Positions 49,760 through 59,100 of a stretch of DNA of 64,000 nt are shown piece after piece (within the stretch, counting starts at the first letter, position 1; the number at the start of each line of letters is the position of its first letter). The position numbers were made by a program, and so were the translations under genes. The stretch spans positions 248,001-312,000 of the forward strand of contig CAVWIN010000014.1 of assembly GCA_963755085.1 (NCBI GenBank), read 5' to 3'. The notes beneath the pieces are model-generated. The model made no database searches, had not been told where the DNA came from, and worked only from the letters and a program-made list of their open reading frames with translations. The DNA is from JACVRM01 sp963755085. GTDB taxonomy: Bacteria > Actinomycetota > Thermoleophilia > Gaiellales > Gaiellaceae.

Positions 49760-51219
49760 TGGCGACGGAAACCGCAGTCGATGTCGTGATGCCGCAGATG
49801 GGCGTCTCGGTCTCCGAGGGGACCATCACCAGGTGGCTCAAGGGCGAGGGCGAGCACGTCGAGGCCGACGAGCCGCTGCTCGAGATCTCCACCGACAAGG
49901 TCGACACCGAGGTGCCGAGCCCCGGCACGGGGACCGTGACGCAGATCCTCGTCCAGGAAGGCGAGACGGTCGAGGTCGGCACGCGACTCGCCGTCATCGG
50001 CGGCGCCCCCGCCGAGGCCGGCGCGCCCGAGCCGGAAGCGTCGCCCGAGCCCGCCACCGCGCCGGCCGCCGAAGAGGCAGCCCAGGCGTCGAGTGCCGAG
50101 GCTGCGCCCGCCACCGCGGAGCCTGCGCCGGCGGATGCGCCTGCGCCGTCGCCGCAGCCTGCCCCCGTGGAGGTGAACGGCAAGAGCTTCGTCTCGCCGG
50201 TGGTGGCGCGCATCGCCTCCGAGCACGGCGTCGACCCGGCCAGCGTCGCCGGCACGGGCCGCGGCGGCCGCGTCACCAAGAAAGACATCCTTGCGTTCGT
50301 CGAGTCCGGTGCGCGTGCCCAGCAGGCGACGCCAGCCGCGGCTCCACCCGCGCCAGCCGCGGCTCCACCCGCGCCAGCCGCGGCTCCACCCGCGCCAGCC
50401 GCGGCTCCACCCGCGCCTGCGCCGGCGGCGCCCGCGCCGCCGGCCCCCGCGCCCGCTCAGGCAGCATCGGCTCCCGCTCCCGCCCCGCAGCCCGCGATGA
50501 CGGAGGCGGGCGAGCAGCTCGAGCCGGTGAGCGCCATGCGGCGGGGGATCGCCGAGCACATGCGCCGCTCGCTCGACACCTCCGCGCACGTGACGAGCGC
50601 GATCGAGGTCGACATGTCGAAGGTCGTCGAGATCCGCAAGCGGCTCAAGCCCGAGTATCAGAAGGCCTACGACGTCAACATCACGTACCTCGCGTTCGTC
50701 GCGCGCGCCCTCGTCGAGACCCTCCGCGACTACCCGTGGGTGAACGGCGAGCTCCGCGGCGACCAGATCGTCACGCGCAACTACGTGAACCTCGGCTTCG
50801 CGGTCGAGCTCGCCGACGGCAAGGGCCTGATCGTCCCCGTGCTCAAACACGCCGAGGGCCTCAACCTGCTCGGCATCGCGCGCGGTGTCGTCGACATCGC
50901 GCAGCGCGCCCGCGACAAGAAGCTGCTGCCAGACGAGGTGCAGGGCGGCACATTCACGATCACCAACCCCGGTGGCTACGGCACCTTCCACGGCACGCCC
51001 GTGATCAGCCAGCCGCAAGCGGCCATCCTCGGCACCTACGCAGTCGTCAAACGGCCGTGGGTGGTGCAGGACGAGTTCGGCCAGGATGTGATCGCGATCC
51101 GCCCGATCATGAATCTCACGCTCACGTACGACCATCGCCTCATCGACGGCGCCCTGGCGGGCCGCTTCCTCCGCGATCTCCGGCACAAGCTGGAGACGTG
51201 GGATGAGTCGAACTACTAG
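49759..51219 (+). CDS. Dihydrolipoamide acyltransferase E2 (second complex)
   Basis: 486 residues. One lipoyl domain (residues ~5-80; lipoyl Lys in ISTDKVDTEVPSP), an Ala/Pro-rich linker, a peripheral-subunit-binding domain (SPVVARIASEHGVDPASVAG, then GGRVTKKDIL), a second Pro/Ala linker made of tandem repeats, and a catalytic domain ending with the active-site YDHRLIDGALAG. TFTITNPGGYGTFHGTPVIS is the conserved catalytic-core stretch. The actinobacterial E2 of this layout serves branched-chain or pyruvate complexes. Lipoate attachment links it to lipB just downstream. Confidence 0.94.
   Translation: MATETAVDVVMPQMGVSVSEGTITRWLKGEGEHVEADEPLLEISTDKVDTEVPSPGTGTVTQILVQEGETVEVGTRLAVIGGAPAEAGAPEPEASPEPATAPAAEEAAQASSAEAAPATAEPAPADAPAPSPQPAPVEVNGKSFVSPVVARIASEHGVDPASVAGTGRGGRVTKKDILAFVESGARAQQATPAAAPPAPAAAPPAPAAAPPAPAAAPPAPAPAAPAPPAPAPAQAASAPAPAPQPAMTEAGEQLEPVSAMRRGIAEHMRRSLDTSAHVTSAIEVDMSKVVEIRKRLKPEYQKAYDVNITYLAFVARALVETLRDYPWVNGELRGDQIVTRNYVNLGFAVELADGKGLIVPVLKHAEGLNLLGIARGVVDIAQRARDKKLLPDEVQGGTFTITNPGGYGTFHGTPVISQPQAAILGTYAVVKRPWVVQDEFGQDVIAIRPIMNLTLTYDHRLIDGALAGRFLRDLRHKLETWDESNY
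50331..50414 (+). repeat. Four 21-bp tandem repeats in the E2 linker
   Basis: Four identical in-frame copies of a 21-base unit starting GCCAGCCGCGG, encoding PAAAPPA repeats. They form the flexible swinging-arm linker between the subunit-binding and catalytic domains; copy number is probably variable between strains. Confidence 0.9.
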
Positions 51220-51442
51220 TCGCGTGAGCGAGCCCGTTCCGCTCACCGTCGCCTCGAACGAGGTCGAAGCCGAGGTCATCCGCGGCCTGCTCGAGACCGC
51301 GGGCATCCGGTCGTTCCACCGGCCGACGAACTTCGGGGCCGGCGCCACCGACGGGTTCACCCCGAGCGGCGCGCGCGAGGTGCTCGTCAACCCGGAGCAG
51401 CTCGAGGACGCACGGATCGTGCTCGAGGACGCCGGCATCTGA
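51203..51442 (+). CDS. DUF2007-type putative signal-transducing protein
   Basis: 79 residues. PLTVASNEVEAEVIRGLLET, AGIRSFH and REVLVNPEQLEDARIVLEDA fit the DUF2007/PII-like small family. ATG 51203 lies within the E2 3' end, with GGAG 7 bases upstream; GTG 51224 is an alternative. Its stop overlaps the lipB start (TGATG), so it belongs to the same operon. Role unknown. Confidence 0.78.
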   Translation: MSRTTSRVSEPVPLTVASNEVEAEVIRGLLETAGIRSFHRPTNFGAGATDGFTPSGAREVLVNPEQLEDARIVLEDAGI

Positions 51443-52158
51443 TGGCCCGTCCCGGCTACCTCTTCACGCCGGGCATCGTCCCGTACGGGGAGGCCTGGGC
51501 GCTGCAGCGTTCGCTGGCAGGGGCGGTCTCGCAGGGCGCCGTACCGGACACGGTGCTGATGCTCGAGCACCCGCCCGTCGTGACGCTCGGGCGCCGCGCC
51601 GATGCGGGCGAGCTGCACGTGCCCGAGGGCGCCGGCGTCGAGATCGTCGAGACGAACCGGGGCGGCAAGTCCACGTACCACGGGCCCGGGCAGCTGGTCT
51701 GCTACCCGATCGTCGACCTGCGGCGGCACGGCCAGGACGTCAAGCAGTACGTCCGCGCGCTCGAGGAGGCGCTGATCCACACCGTCAGTGCGTTCGGGCT
51801 CGAGGGCGAGCGGCTCGAAGGCGACAACATGACCGGGGTCTGGCTGCTCTCGCCGCCGCGCAAGATCGCCTCGATCGGCGTGCATGTCTCCAGGTGGGTG
51901 ACGACGCACGGCTACGCGCTCAACGTCGACCTCGACCCGGCGCCCTTCACGGAGTGGATCACAGCCTGCGGGCTCGACGGCGCCGCGTTCACGACCATCG
52001 CCCGCGAGCTCGGCCGGCCGGTCACCGTCGAGGAGGTCGTTCCGCACGCGGCCGCCGCGCTCGAGGAGGTGCTCGACCTCACACTCGAGCCGCTGGACGC
52101 GCACGAGGCCGGCCTGTGGCCGCAGCCCGTGCACGAGCGGCTCGCCGCCAAGGCGTAG
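51442..52158 (+). CDS. lipB: Octanoyl-[acyl carrier protein]:protein N-octanoyltransferase LipB
   Basis: 238 residues. TNRGGKSTYHGPGQLVCYPI is the LipB signature, KIASIGVHVSRWVTTHGYAL holds the catalytic Lys, and the acyl-thioester Cys is in WITACGLDG. LipB transfers octanoate to apo-E2 lipoyl domains before LipA inserts sulfur. Last gene of the second dehydrogenase operon, ending at a strong terminator. lipA is 2.7 kb further on, behind a divergent secreted-protein gene. Confidence 0.97.
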   Translation: MARPGYLFTPGIVPYGEAWALQRSLAGAVSQGAVPDTVLMLEHPPVVTLGRRADAGELHVPEGAGVEIVETNRGGKSTYHGPGQLVCYPIVDLRRHGQDVKQYVRALEEALIHTVSAFGLEGERLEGDNMTGVWLLSPPRKIASIGVHVSRWVTTHGYALNVDLDPAPFTEWITACGLDGAAFTTIARELGRPVTVEEVVPHAAAALEEVLDLTLEPLDAHEAGLWPQPVHERLAAKA

Positions 52159-52186
52159 GGGAGAGCCGCACGAGGCGGCCCTCCCC
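52158..52186. terminator. GC-rich bidirectional terminator (family member)
   Basis: GGGGAGAGCCGC pairs with GCGGCCCTCCCC (one A-C mismatch) around ACGAG, overlapping the lipB stop codon's last base and lying 10 bases from the stop of the convergent propeller gene. It shares the GAG-GCCGC/GCGGCCCTC core with hairpins at 56136, 60369 and 63841. Confidence 0.8.
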
Positions 52187-52196
52187 CGCTGACTGC

Positions 52197-54182
52197 TTAC
52201 TTGCCGATCTGGCCCGGCCCGGTCTTCGCCTTGCCGTTCGGCAGGCCGACCGAGTCGCTGAAGATGTCCTCGTCGTTCGCCGACCCGTTCAGCGCGAACG
52301 GGTTGGTGTTGCGGGTGTCCGACCAGATCGGATGGGCCTCTTCGTTCTTCGGAATGGTGAGGCCGCTGTAGTCGCCGTTGAAGCCGGACTGGTTCCCGTT
52401 CGGCGGCGGGAACACCGGCGACACGACCTTGTCGCTGTAGGGCACCGCCACCCCCTGGCCGCCGGCCAGCGAGTAGTCGGACATCTGCTCGCCAACGCCG
52501 GCCTGCAGGCCCGGCGTGAACGGATCGCCCGTGCACGTCGGGTACAGGCAGTTCGCGGTGCCGTCCGACTCGCCCGGCACGCGCGCCGTGCGGTAGTAGC
52601 TGACGCCGACGCGGTCGTTCTTCGTCGGCGACTGGTCGACGGCCGCGAAGTAGTGGTCGAGCCCGGTGTCCGGGTTGACCGTGCCGGCCTCCGTCCAGGT
52701 GTGCCCGCCGTCCGTCGACTGCGACATCTGGATGTCGAACTCGCCGTTGCGGTAATCCTGCCAGACGACGTACAGATTCCCGCTCTGCGTATTCTCGCTC
52801 ACGATCCGCGGGAAGTCGTTCGTGCGGATCCACGCGCCCGGAATGCACGTCTCGGGTCCGCGGCCGAAGTCGCACTGAGGCTCGCCGACGAGAACGTCGT
52901 CGCCGACCTTGCTCGGCGAACCGCAGTTCAGGTGCGCCGTCGCGTTCGTCGAGCTTCCCGACGGATGGCACACGATCCCGAGCTGCTGGCCGTTCGGGTT
53001 CCCCGCCGGCGTGTTGCCGTTGTTGTACGTGACGACCAGGTCGCCGTTCGGCATCACGACCGGGTCGGAGCCCTGGTCGAGATTGCACGAATGCGGGTTC
53101 AGCGACGGGTCGAACGCGTTGCCGAAGAAGCAGAGCGAGCTCGAGCTGCCGCTGATCTGCTCCGGCGTCGACCACGTCTGTGCACCGTCCGTCGACATCG
53201 AGCCGTAGATCGGGTTCTGGGTGAAGTTGCCCTTCGCGTCGAAGAAGAACTCCGTCCACGTGACGTAGACGTTGTCGCCGGTCGGGTGCGACGCCGTGCG
53301 TGGCAACCGGTCGGCGGCGATGAAGTTCTTGTCGGAGATCGCGAACGGCCCGTTCGGGTTGTCCTCCTCGACCAGGAAGTGCTTCGACGGGTTCGGCGCG
53401 ATCGAGCTCGGCATGTTGAAGTAGAACGCGCCCTTCGCCGCGGCCGGTGACTGGGTCACGAAGAGGCCATTGGCGTTCGTGAACACGTCGAAGACCACGC
53501 AGCTGAAGTAGGCGTTGCCCTGCGAGTCGACGGCAACGGCCGGGTCGCTCGCGGCGTCGTACGTGTGCAGCGTCCCCGGGTCGCCCTGGAACGTGTTGTT
53601 GTTCGGGTTGTTCGGGTTCGGCCCGTCGAACTGCGGCGCGTTCTCATGCTGCCGGAACGGCGGCAGCAGGTCGCCCCAGTGGTTGCCGTTGTCGGTCGAC
53701 CAGTCGATGCCGCACTGGTTGTAGCCGACCCGGCTGTCGTTCTGGCCGGCGATCAGGTTCTTCGGATCGGCCGGGTTGTAGGTGATCTCCTCCTCGGCCT
53801 GGCGGCGGAACGAGCAGTCCTGGTTGACCCTCGTGTTCTTCCCGTCGCGCTTGGCGCAACCGAGCGTCTCCTTCGCGCCGCCGATGTCCGAGAACGACAT
53901 GTCGGGCGTCGCATCCGCGCCCTCCAGGCGGTCATCGCCGTTGACGATGCCGAGTGCCGCCTGTGCGGCGTCCACCACGCCGTTCGAGAGGAACGGGACG
54001 GGCCTGACGACCGTCTGCCCGTTCTTCGTCGAGGTGATCGTCGGATCCTTGATCGCGCCCGTGGCGATCCCCCTGATGATTCTGTCCGGCTTGCCTCCGA
54101 GTGCCGGGCTCCCGCCGGCCACGAGCAGCACGGTCGCAACCGTGCCGAGGCCAAGCAGCAGCGCTAGCGCTTTGACTCTCAC
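52197..54182 (-). CDS. Secreted BNR/sialidase-like beta-propeller protein
   Basis: 661 residues from GTG 54182, which has GGGAGGGAG 5 bases upstream and starts a signal peptide (ALALLLGLGTVATVLLVAGG). The rest is Asn/Asp/Gly-rich propeller blades with Asp-box-like turns: DWSTDNGNHWGDLL, MSTDGAQTWSTPEQ and QSTDGGHTWTEAGT. Repeated DPAVAVDSQGNAYFS-type strands support a sialidase-fold propeller. Such proteins may be glycosidases or only binders; catalytic residues of true sialidases are not evident. Several Cys suggest disulfides outside the cell. Confidence 0.8.
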   Translation of the reverse strand: MRVKALALLLGLGTVATVLLVAGGSPALGGKPDRIIRGIATGAIKDPTITSTKNGQTVVRPVPFLSNGVVDAAQAALGIVNGDDRLEGADATPDMSFSDIGGAKETLGCAKRDGKNTRVNQDCSFRRQAEEEITYNPADPKNLIAGQNDSRVGYNQCGIDWSTDNGNHWGDLLPPFRQHENAPQFDGPNPNNPNNNTFQGDPGTLHTYDAASDPAVAVDSQGNAYFSCVVFDVFTNANGLFVTQSPAAAKGAFYFNMPSSIAPNPSKHFLVEEDNPNGPFAISDKNFIAADRLPRTASHPTGDNVYVTWTEFFFDAKGNFTQNPIYGSMSTDGAQTWSTPEQISGSSSSLCFFGNAFDPSLNPHSCNLDQGSDPVVMPNGDLVVTYNNGNTPAGNPNGQQLGIVCHPSGSSTNATAHLNCGSPSKVGDDVLVGEPQCDFGRGPETCIPGAWIRTNDFPRIVSENTQSGNLYVVWQDYRNGEFDIQMSQSTDGGHTWTEAGTVNPDTGLDHYFAAVDQSPTKNDRVGVSYYRTARVPGESDGTANCLYPTCTGDPFTPGLQAGVGEQMSDYSLAGGQGVAVPYSDKVVSPVFPPPNGNQSGFNGDYSGLTIPKNEEAHPIWSDTRNTNPFALNGSANDEDIFSDSVGLPNGKAKTGPGQIGK

Positions 54183-54253
54183 CGAGCTCCCTCCCACTGC
54201 TGTTGGGATCATCGACGAGCCAGCCTCCTGACACCTGGCCCTGTGCACCACGT

Positions 54254-54294
54254 TGTCTAGCCGGACCTGATTCCGATGTCAACGAAAGTTGACG
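54254..54294. promoter_or_regulatory. Divergent promoter with back-to-back -35 boxes
   Basis: Minus strand: TTGACA (54277-54282), 17 bases, TAGACA (54254-54259), driving the propeller gene. Plus strand: TTGACG (54289-54294) faces the HNH-like gene. The two -35 boxes create the palindrome GTCAACGAAAGTTGAC (54278-54293). Confidence 0.5.
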
Positions 54295-54328
54295 TTCGCG
54301 TCACAACCGCGCTTGTAGCGTCGCGAAC

Positions 54329-54799
54329 ATGCGCCAGACCGACCTCCTGCTCGCGCTCGCGGCCGCTGTCGTTCTTGCCGTCCTCGCCTTCCGTGGCGGC
54401 GGCGGAACGGGCCTTTCAGCCCAGCGTGCGAGCTGGTCCCTGACACCGGGCGCACTGAACCCCGACGTCACGCAGGCGACCATCGGCGACACCGTCTGCA
54501 AGGCCGGCTGGACGCGCACGGTGCGCCCGGCGACCGACTACACGAACGACCTCAAGCGCAAGCAGATGGCTACCTACGGCCGCACCGGCAGCCTGTCGGG
54601 CTACCAGGAGGATCACCTGATCTCGCTCGAGCTCGGCGGGAACCCGACGGACCCGCGCAACCTCTGGCCCGAGCCCTACCCGCGCGCCGCGGACGTCGAC
54701 CGCGAGGAGAACCGGCTGAACGGCCTCGTCTGCTCGGGCGAGCTCACGCTGGCCGATGCGCAGGCGCGCGAGTCGACCATGAAGCACACGGCGGGCTAG
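54329..54799 (+). CDS. Membrane-anchored HNH-like protein
   Basis: 156 residues. An N-terminal membrane anchor or signal (LLLALAAAVVLAVLAF) is followed by a small domain with GYQEDHLISLELGGNPTDPR and NLWPEP. The D-H-x-I-x-L-x-L-G-G-x-P-x-x-x-x-N-L-W-P-E pattern resembles the His-Me/HNH nuclease fold with a possibly degenerate active site, seen in many exported bacterial proteins. An extracellular nuclease role is possible but unproven. Confidence 0.7.
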   Translation: MRQTDLLLALAAAVVLAVLAFRGGGGTGLSAQRASWSLTPGALNPDVTQATIGDTVCKAGWTRTVRPATDYTNDLKRKQMATYGRTGSLSGYQEDHLISLELGGNPTDPRNLWPEPYPRAADVDREENRLNGLVCSGELTLADAQARESTMKHTAG

Positions 54800-54815
54800 C
54801 CCTACCTCCGCCGCC

Positions 54816-54821
54816 TAGACT
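54816..54821 (+). promoter_or_regulatory. Leaderless -10 box of lipA
   Basis: TAGACT lies 7 bases before ATG 54829 with no Shine-Dalgarno, giving lipA its own probable leaderless promoter. Confidence 0.55.
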
Positions 54822-54828
54822 TCACGCG

Positions 54829-55749
54829 ATGCAAGGGTCACTACAGGTCGCAGGGAGGCCGCGCCGTCCCGAATGGATGAAGGTCCGCGCTCCGAGCGCG
54901 GACTCGCGCTACTTCGACGTCAAGAAGCTGATCCACGGGAAGAGCCTGCACACGATCTGCGAGGAGGCACGCTGCCCCAACATCAGCGAGTGCTGGGGCC
55001 GCGGCACGGCGACCTTCCAGATCCTCGGCGACACCTGTACCCGCGCGTGCCGGTACTGCTACGTCAACTCCGGCCGGCCGGAGCACTTGCCGGACCCGCT
55101 CGAGCCGCTCCGGCTCGCGCAGGCGGCCGCCGAGATGGAGCTGCGCCACGTCGTGATCACGTCCGTCGACCGCGACGACGTCCCCGACCGCGGCGCCGGC
55201 CACTACGCGGCGACGATCCGCGCGGTCAAGCGCAAGCTGCCCGAGGCGTCCGTCGAGGTGCTGACGCCCGACTTCCTCGGGGTCGAGGAGGAGGCGCTGC
55301 GAACGGTGCTCTCGGCGCGGCCCGAGGTCTTCAACCACAACATCGAGACAGTGCGGCGGCTGCACCGGCGCATGCGCGGCGCCAAGGCGTCGTACGACAA
55401 GGCGCTCTGGCTCCTGCGCCGCGCGAAGGAGCTGGCGGACTACCGGGTGCTGACGAAGTCCGGGATCATCGTCGGACTCGGCGAGACGAACGACGAGGTC
55501 GTCGACACGCTGCGTGACCTACGCGCGAGCGGCGTCGACGTCGTCACCATCGGCCAGTACCTCCAGCCCTCCGCGAAGCACGCTCCCATCGACCGCTGGG
55601 TGCACCCGGACGAGTTCCGCTGGTTCCGCGAGCAGGGCGAGGCGCTCGGCTTCGGCTCCGTCTTCTCGGGCCCGCTCGTGCGCTCGTCGTACCGTGCGGA
55701 CGAGCAGCGGCATGCGGCCGCGACGGGCGGCGGCGCTGTCGCCTACTAG
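54829..55749 (+). CDS. lipA: Lipoyl synthase LipA
   Basis: 306 residues. Auxiliary cluster Cys are in CEEARCPNISECWGRGTATF and the radical-SAM cluster in GDTCTRACRYCYVNSGRP (CxxxCxxC); the C-terminal RSSY motif (LVRSSYRADEQ) is conserved. LipA inserts two sulfurs into octanoyl-E2. It probably serves both dehydrogenase complexes of this window. ATG 54829 follows a TAGACT box by 7 bases. Confidence 0.97.
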   Translation: MQGSLQVAGRPRRPEWMKVRAPSADSRYFDVKKLIHGKSLHTICEEARCPNISECWGRGTATFQILGDTCTRACRYCYVNSGRPEHLPDPLEPLRLAQAAAEMELRHVVITSVDRDDVPDRGAGHYAATIRAVKRKLPEASVEVLTPDFLGVEEEALRTVLSARPEVFNHNIETVRRLHRRMRGAKASYDKALWLLRRAKELADYRVLTKSGIIVGLGETNDEVVDTLRDLRASGVDVVTIGQYLQPSAKHAPIDRWVHPDEFRWFREQGEALGFGSVFSGPLVRSSYRADEQRHAAATGGGAVAY

Positions 55750-55784
55750 ATTCGACCACGGCCGAGCCGGGTAGGGGTTCAGGC

Positions 55785-56111
55785 ATGAGACCGTTCCTGG
55801 CAGCCGCCGGGATCGCGCTCGCGTTCGTCCTGTCCCCGAGCGCATCCGGCCACTCACAGGCGACGCCGAAGCTGCGCGTCGCCGGCCAGATGGTAATCGG
55901 GGTCAACTTCCACGCGCGCGAGCGGGTTCGGGTCCGGTTCATCAACGCCACCACGCACACACGCACCCTGCGCACGAACGCCAAGGGCACCTTCGCGACG
56001 CCGCTCGCCCCCTTCCAGTCGTGCCAGCAGGCGCTGACGATCAAGGCCGTGGGCGCCCGCGGCGACGCCGCGAGCGCGCTCGTGCCGAAGTCGGACTGCC
56101 TGCCGAAGTAG
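55785..56111 (+). CDS. Small secreted protein, paralogue of the 59.6 kb gene
   Basis: 108 residues. A signal peptide (residues ~1-23) precedes a small beta-rich domain with a Cys near each end (FQSCQQALTIKAVGARGDAA, KSDCLPK). It aligns with the product at 59614-59961: both have AxERVRV-, a -G-F-TP/TVHF- stretch, a Cys, then a ARGD/TGDRG and a final -C-LP. Likely an Ig-like extracellular domain of unknown function. Confidence 0.7.
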   Translation: MRPFLAAAGIALAFVLSPSASGHSQATPKLRVAGQMVIGVNFHARERVRVRFINATTHTRTLRTNAKGTFATPLAPFQSCQQALTIKAVGARGDAASALVPKSDCLPK

Positions 56112-56135
56112 CCGGATCGCCCGGCACACAAACGA

Positions 56136-56163
56136 CGGAGGGCCGCCCGCAGGCGGCCCTCCG
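56136..56163. terminator. GC-rich bidirectional terminator (family member)
   Basis: A perfect 12-bp stem CGGAGGGCCGCC/GGCGGCCCTCCG with a CGCA loop, between the small secreted protein gene and the convergent large propeller gene. Confidence 0.85.
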
Positions 56164-56185
56164 CGTCATTCGGGTCAGCCGAGCC

Positions 56186-59100
56186 CTACTTGAGCTTCAG
56201 CTTCCAGATGCCCTGCGAGTGCGTCGCGGCGTACAGGACCGGCTTGCACTTCTTGCCGGACGAGCACGTCGGCACACGCGAGGACGGCTGGATCTCGAGG
56301 TGCATGACCTCATAGCGCGGCATGTCGGTCACATGCCAGTCGTACGTACCGTTCGTGTTCGGATCGCCGCGGACGACGCCGAAGTCGGTCGACGCGTACA
56401 GCGTCCCGTCGGAGTCGTCACGGACGACGTCGCTGACCGGCAGGTCGCCGTCCCCGAACGGCGTCGGGAACGCGGTCGTGCCGCCCTCCACGTGGAGGTT
56501 CGTGAACGTGCCCGAGCCGGGCGCGGTGCCGTTCTCGCGGACGTCGAAGACGTGGCCGGGCTGGGACGGCGTGTTCGAGTTGTAGCCCGAGTACGAGATC
56601 CACGCGTGGCCCGTATCGTTCGGGTCGACGTAGATGCCGCTCGGGTACCGGGTCGGCGAGGCACCGGAGGTGGAGCTGTCGATCCGGTGCCAGACGACGT
56701 TGGTCGGGTCGGGTGCATCGCCGTTGTGCGTCACGAAGACGCGGCCGGCTCCCGTTGCCGCCCAGATGGTGCCGGTGTCCGCGCCGTCACGGCTGATCCA
56801 CGAGATCGCGCCGCCGGAGCGGTCGCCCCCGTAGAACGTGCCGGTCAGGTTCCCAGGCGTGTTCGCGCACGACGGGATTGTTGGAGTCGGGGGCACCCCG
56901 TTGATGTCGCCGTCGCAGTAGGGGCCGCCCAGCGGCCGGAAGTCACCGCAGCCGAGCTGCTGGCCCGACGTGACGAACTCGGGACAGTTCGCCTCGTAGC
57001 CGGCGATGTCCGGCGTCTTGCTCTGCGTCCCAGTCTGTGTGGCCGTGCCGGCGCCGAACGCCCACGAGCGCCACACATGCCCTGCCCCGATGTAGATCGG
57101 GTGCGAGCCGGCGACCGGGTTCGGGTCGCCGATCTCCGGGAAGTAGAACCCGACGCCCTCGCCGGAGAGCGTGACCGGCGCCGAGTTGATAACCCACTTC
57201 TGCGGGTCGCCGTTCTCGAAGTTCGAGTCGCTGAACCCGCTTGTGAACTGGTTGAAGCGCCAGTTCGGGTTGGCGAGGTCGTAGCCGGCGTTGCCGCCGT
57301 CGCCGTAGATGATCTGCGTGAACGTGTTGTTGTCGCAGTTCGGGCCCTTGGACGAGAAGTTCTGATTCGACCAGGTGCCGTTGTCCTGCGTCCCTCCGGT
57401 GACCTCACAGTCGCTGTCGGGCCGGATCGCCACGCCGATGAACTGAATCGTGCTGCCGAAGTTGCGGTCGATGTGGTCGAGCACGGTCGGCACCCGCGAC
57501 AGCAGCCGCTTGCACGTCGTCAGCGCGGTCGATCCCGCCGGCAGCGGGGTGCCGCCGTTCCGGAACTGCGAGTCGCACTGCGCGGATACGTCCGCGAACT
57601 GGCCGGTCGTCCGGATCATCCCGCCGTCCGAGCCCTCGAAGATCTGGGTCGGATTGCCGGGGTTGACGGCAATCTCGTGCTCGTCCGGGTGGATCCCGTT
57701 CGGCGCGTTCTCGCACCCGTTCGGGAAGTACGGCGCGAATGCGCACCAGTTCGGGTGGTTGACCGTCGCGTCGTACGTCAGGTCGGTGAAGGTGCGCTGG
57801 TTGCCGGCGCCGCTCACCGAGCCGTCCGGATCGCCTGCGGTCGTCGAGAAGAGGACCGTGCGGCCATTCGAGATGCCGTTACCGCAGCCGACGCCGTTCG
57901 TGTTGCACGGCTGCTCGCCGTACAGCATCGACCCAATGACGTACACGGTGTCCGGCATGCCGGCGGGCGTGTAGACGTCCTGGTCGTACCAGCACTGCTG
58001 CGTGCAGAACGCCGAGCTCGCCCAGTACGGACTCGCCGTCGTCCTCGACGTCAGGCACTGCCACCCGGTGTACGTCTGCGGGAAGAGCGTGCCGTTCGGC
58101 GGCGACGCACACGGCAGCGACTCGGAGCCGACCAGCGATGCCGCCGACTGCTCGCCGCGATCGGTCCGCCAGAAGTCCGCCGCGAGCGGCTGGCTGGCGC
58201 CGGCGGAGGCCGTCGTGGGCTGCGTGCCCTCCGTCAGGTAGATGCGCGTGTGCCCGTCCTTCGGCGTCAGCGCGAACATCGTCCGGTCGATGCCGTTGAG
58301 GGCGCAAGCCGACAGAGGAGAAGGCGGCGCCGCGGGCGTGCACTGCGGTGGCACGAACTGCGGCTTGAAGACCTGCGTGAACCCGGTCTGCGCCGCACCG
58401 GCGTCACGCCGCCAGAGGCCCGCGTCGAACCCGGCGACGTAAACGATGCTCGGGTTAGACGGGTCGAGCCCGACGTCCGTGATGCCGAACGACTGCGGGC
58501 CGGCATCCGGCTTCGCGCCGTCCCAGACCTCGGTGAAGGTGCTGCCGCCGTCCAACGACTCGTAGAGCCCCGGCTCGTTCGCGCCCGGCTCGACGCGCGT
58601 AGTGCCGCCGGCGCCGATCACGTGCGAGAGGCCGCGGACGGCCTGCGCGGAGCCCACGAGGATGTGGTTGCTGTTGTTCGGGTCGACGACGATCGAGTTG
58701 ATCCCACGGCCGAGGAACGCGTCCTGGCCCGGGGTTGCGCAGTGATACGTGGCGTTGTTGACGCACGCGTCGCCGAGCTTCGTCCACTTCTCGCCGCCGT
58801 TGGTCGACTTGTAGATGCCGACGCCCGCCTCACAACCGGAGGAGCAGCGGTTGCCCTCGCCCGTGCCGAGGTAGAGCGTCTTGCCGTTCTTGTCGGTCGG
58901 ATCGAGGGTGAGCGTCCCAACCGAAGCCTGGTCGAGATCGCCGACGTGGAGCTGCTTCCAGTTCGGGTTCGCGTCGGTCGCGTTGTCGGTGCGCCAGACG
59001 CCGCCACCAGCGGGACCGGCCCACACCGTGCAGTTGTTGGCCTTGCAGTCAGGCGACACGACCAGCGCGGTCGTACGGCTCGCCGTGTCGTTGGTCGCGC

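Noticed and set aside
50331..50414. Four 21-bp repeats as a possible CRISPR-like or mobile element
   Set aside because: They are contiguous with no spacers, in frame, and encode the Pro/Ala linker expected in an E2 protein.
49420..53259. A 1279-codon minus-strand frame across lipB, E2 and the propeller gene
   Set aside because: It crosses several well-supported genes on the other strand and reads as low-complexity Gly/Arg sequence; a compositional artefact.
54278..54293. Palindrome GTCAACGAAAGTTGAC as a repressor operator
   Set aside because: It is fully explained by two divergent TTGAC -35 boxes lying back to back, so no regulator needs to be assumed.
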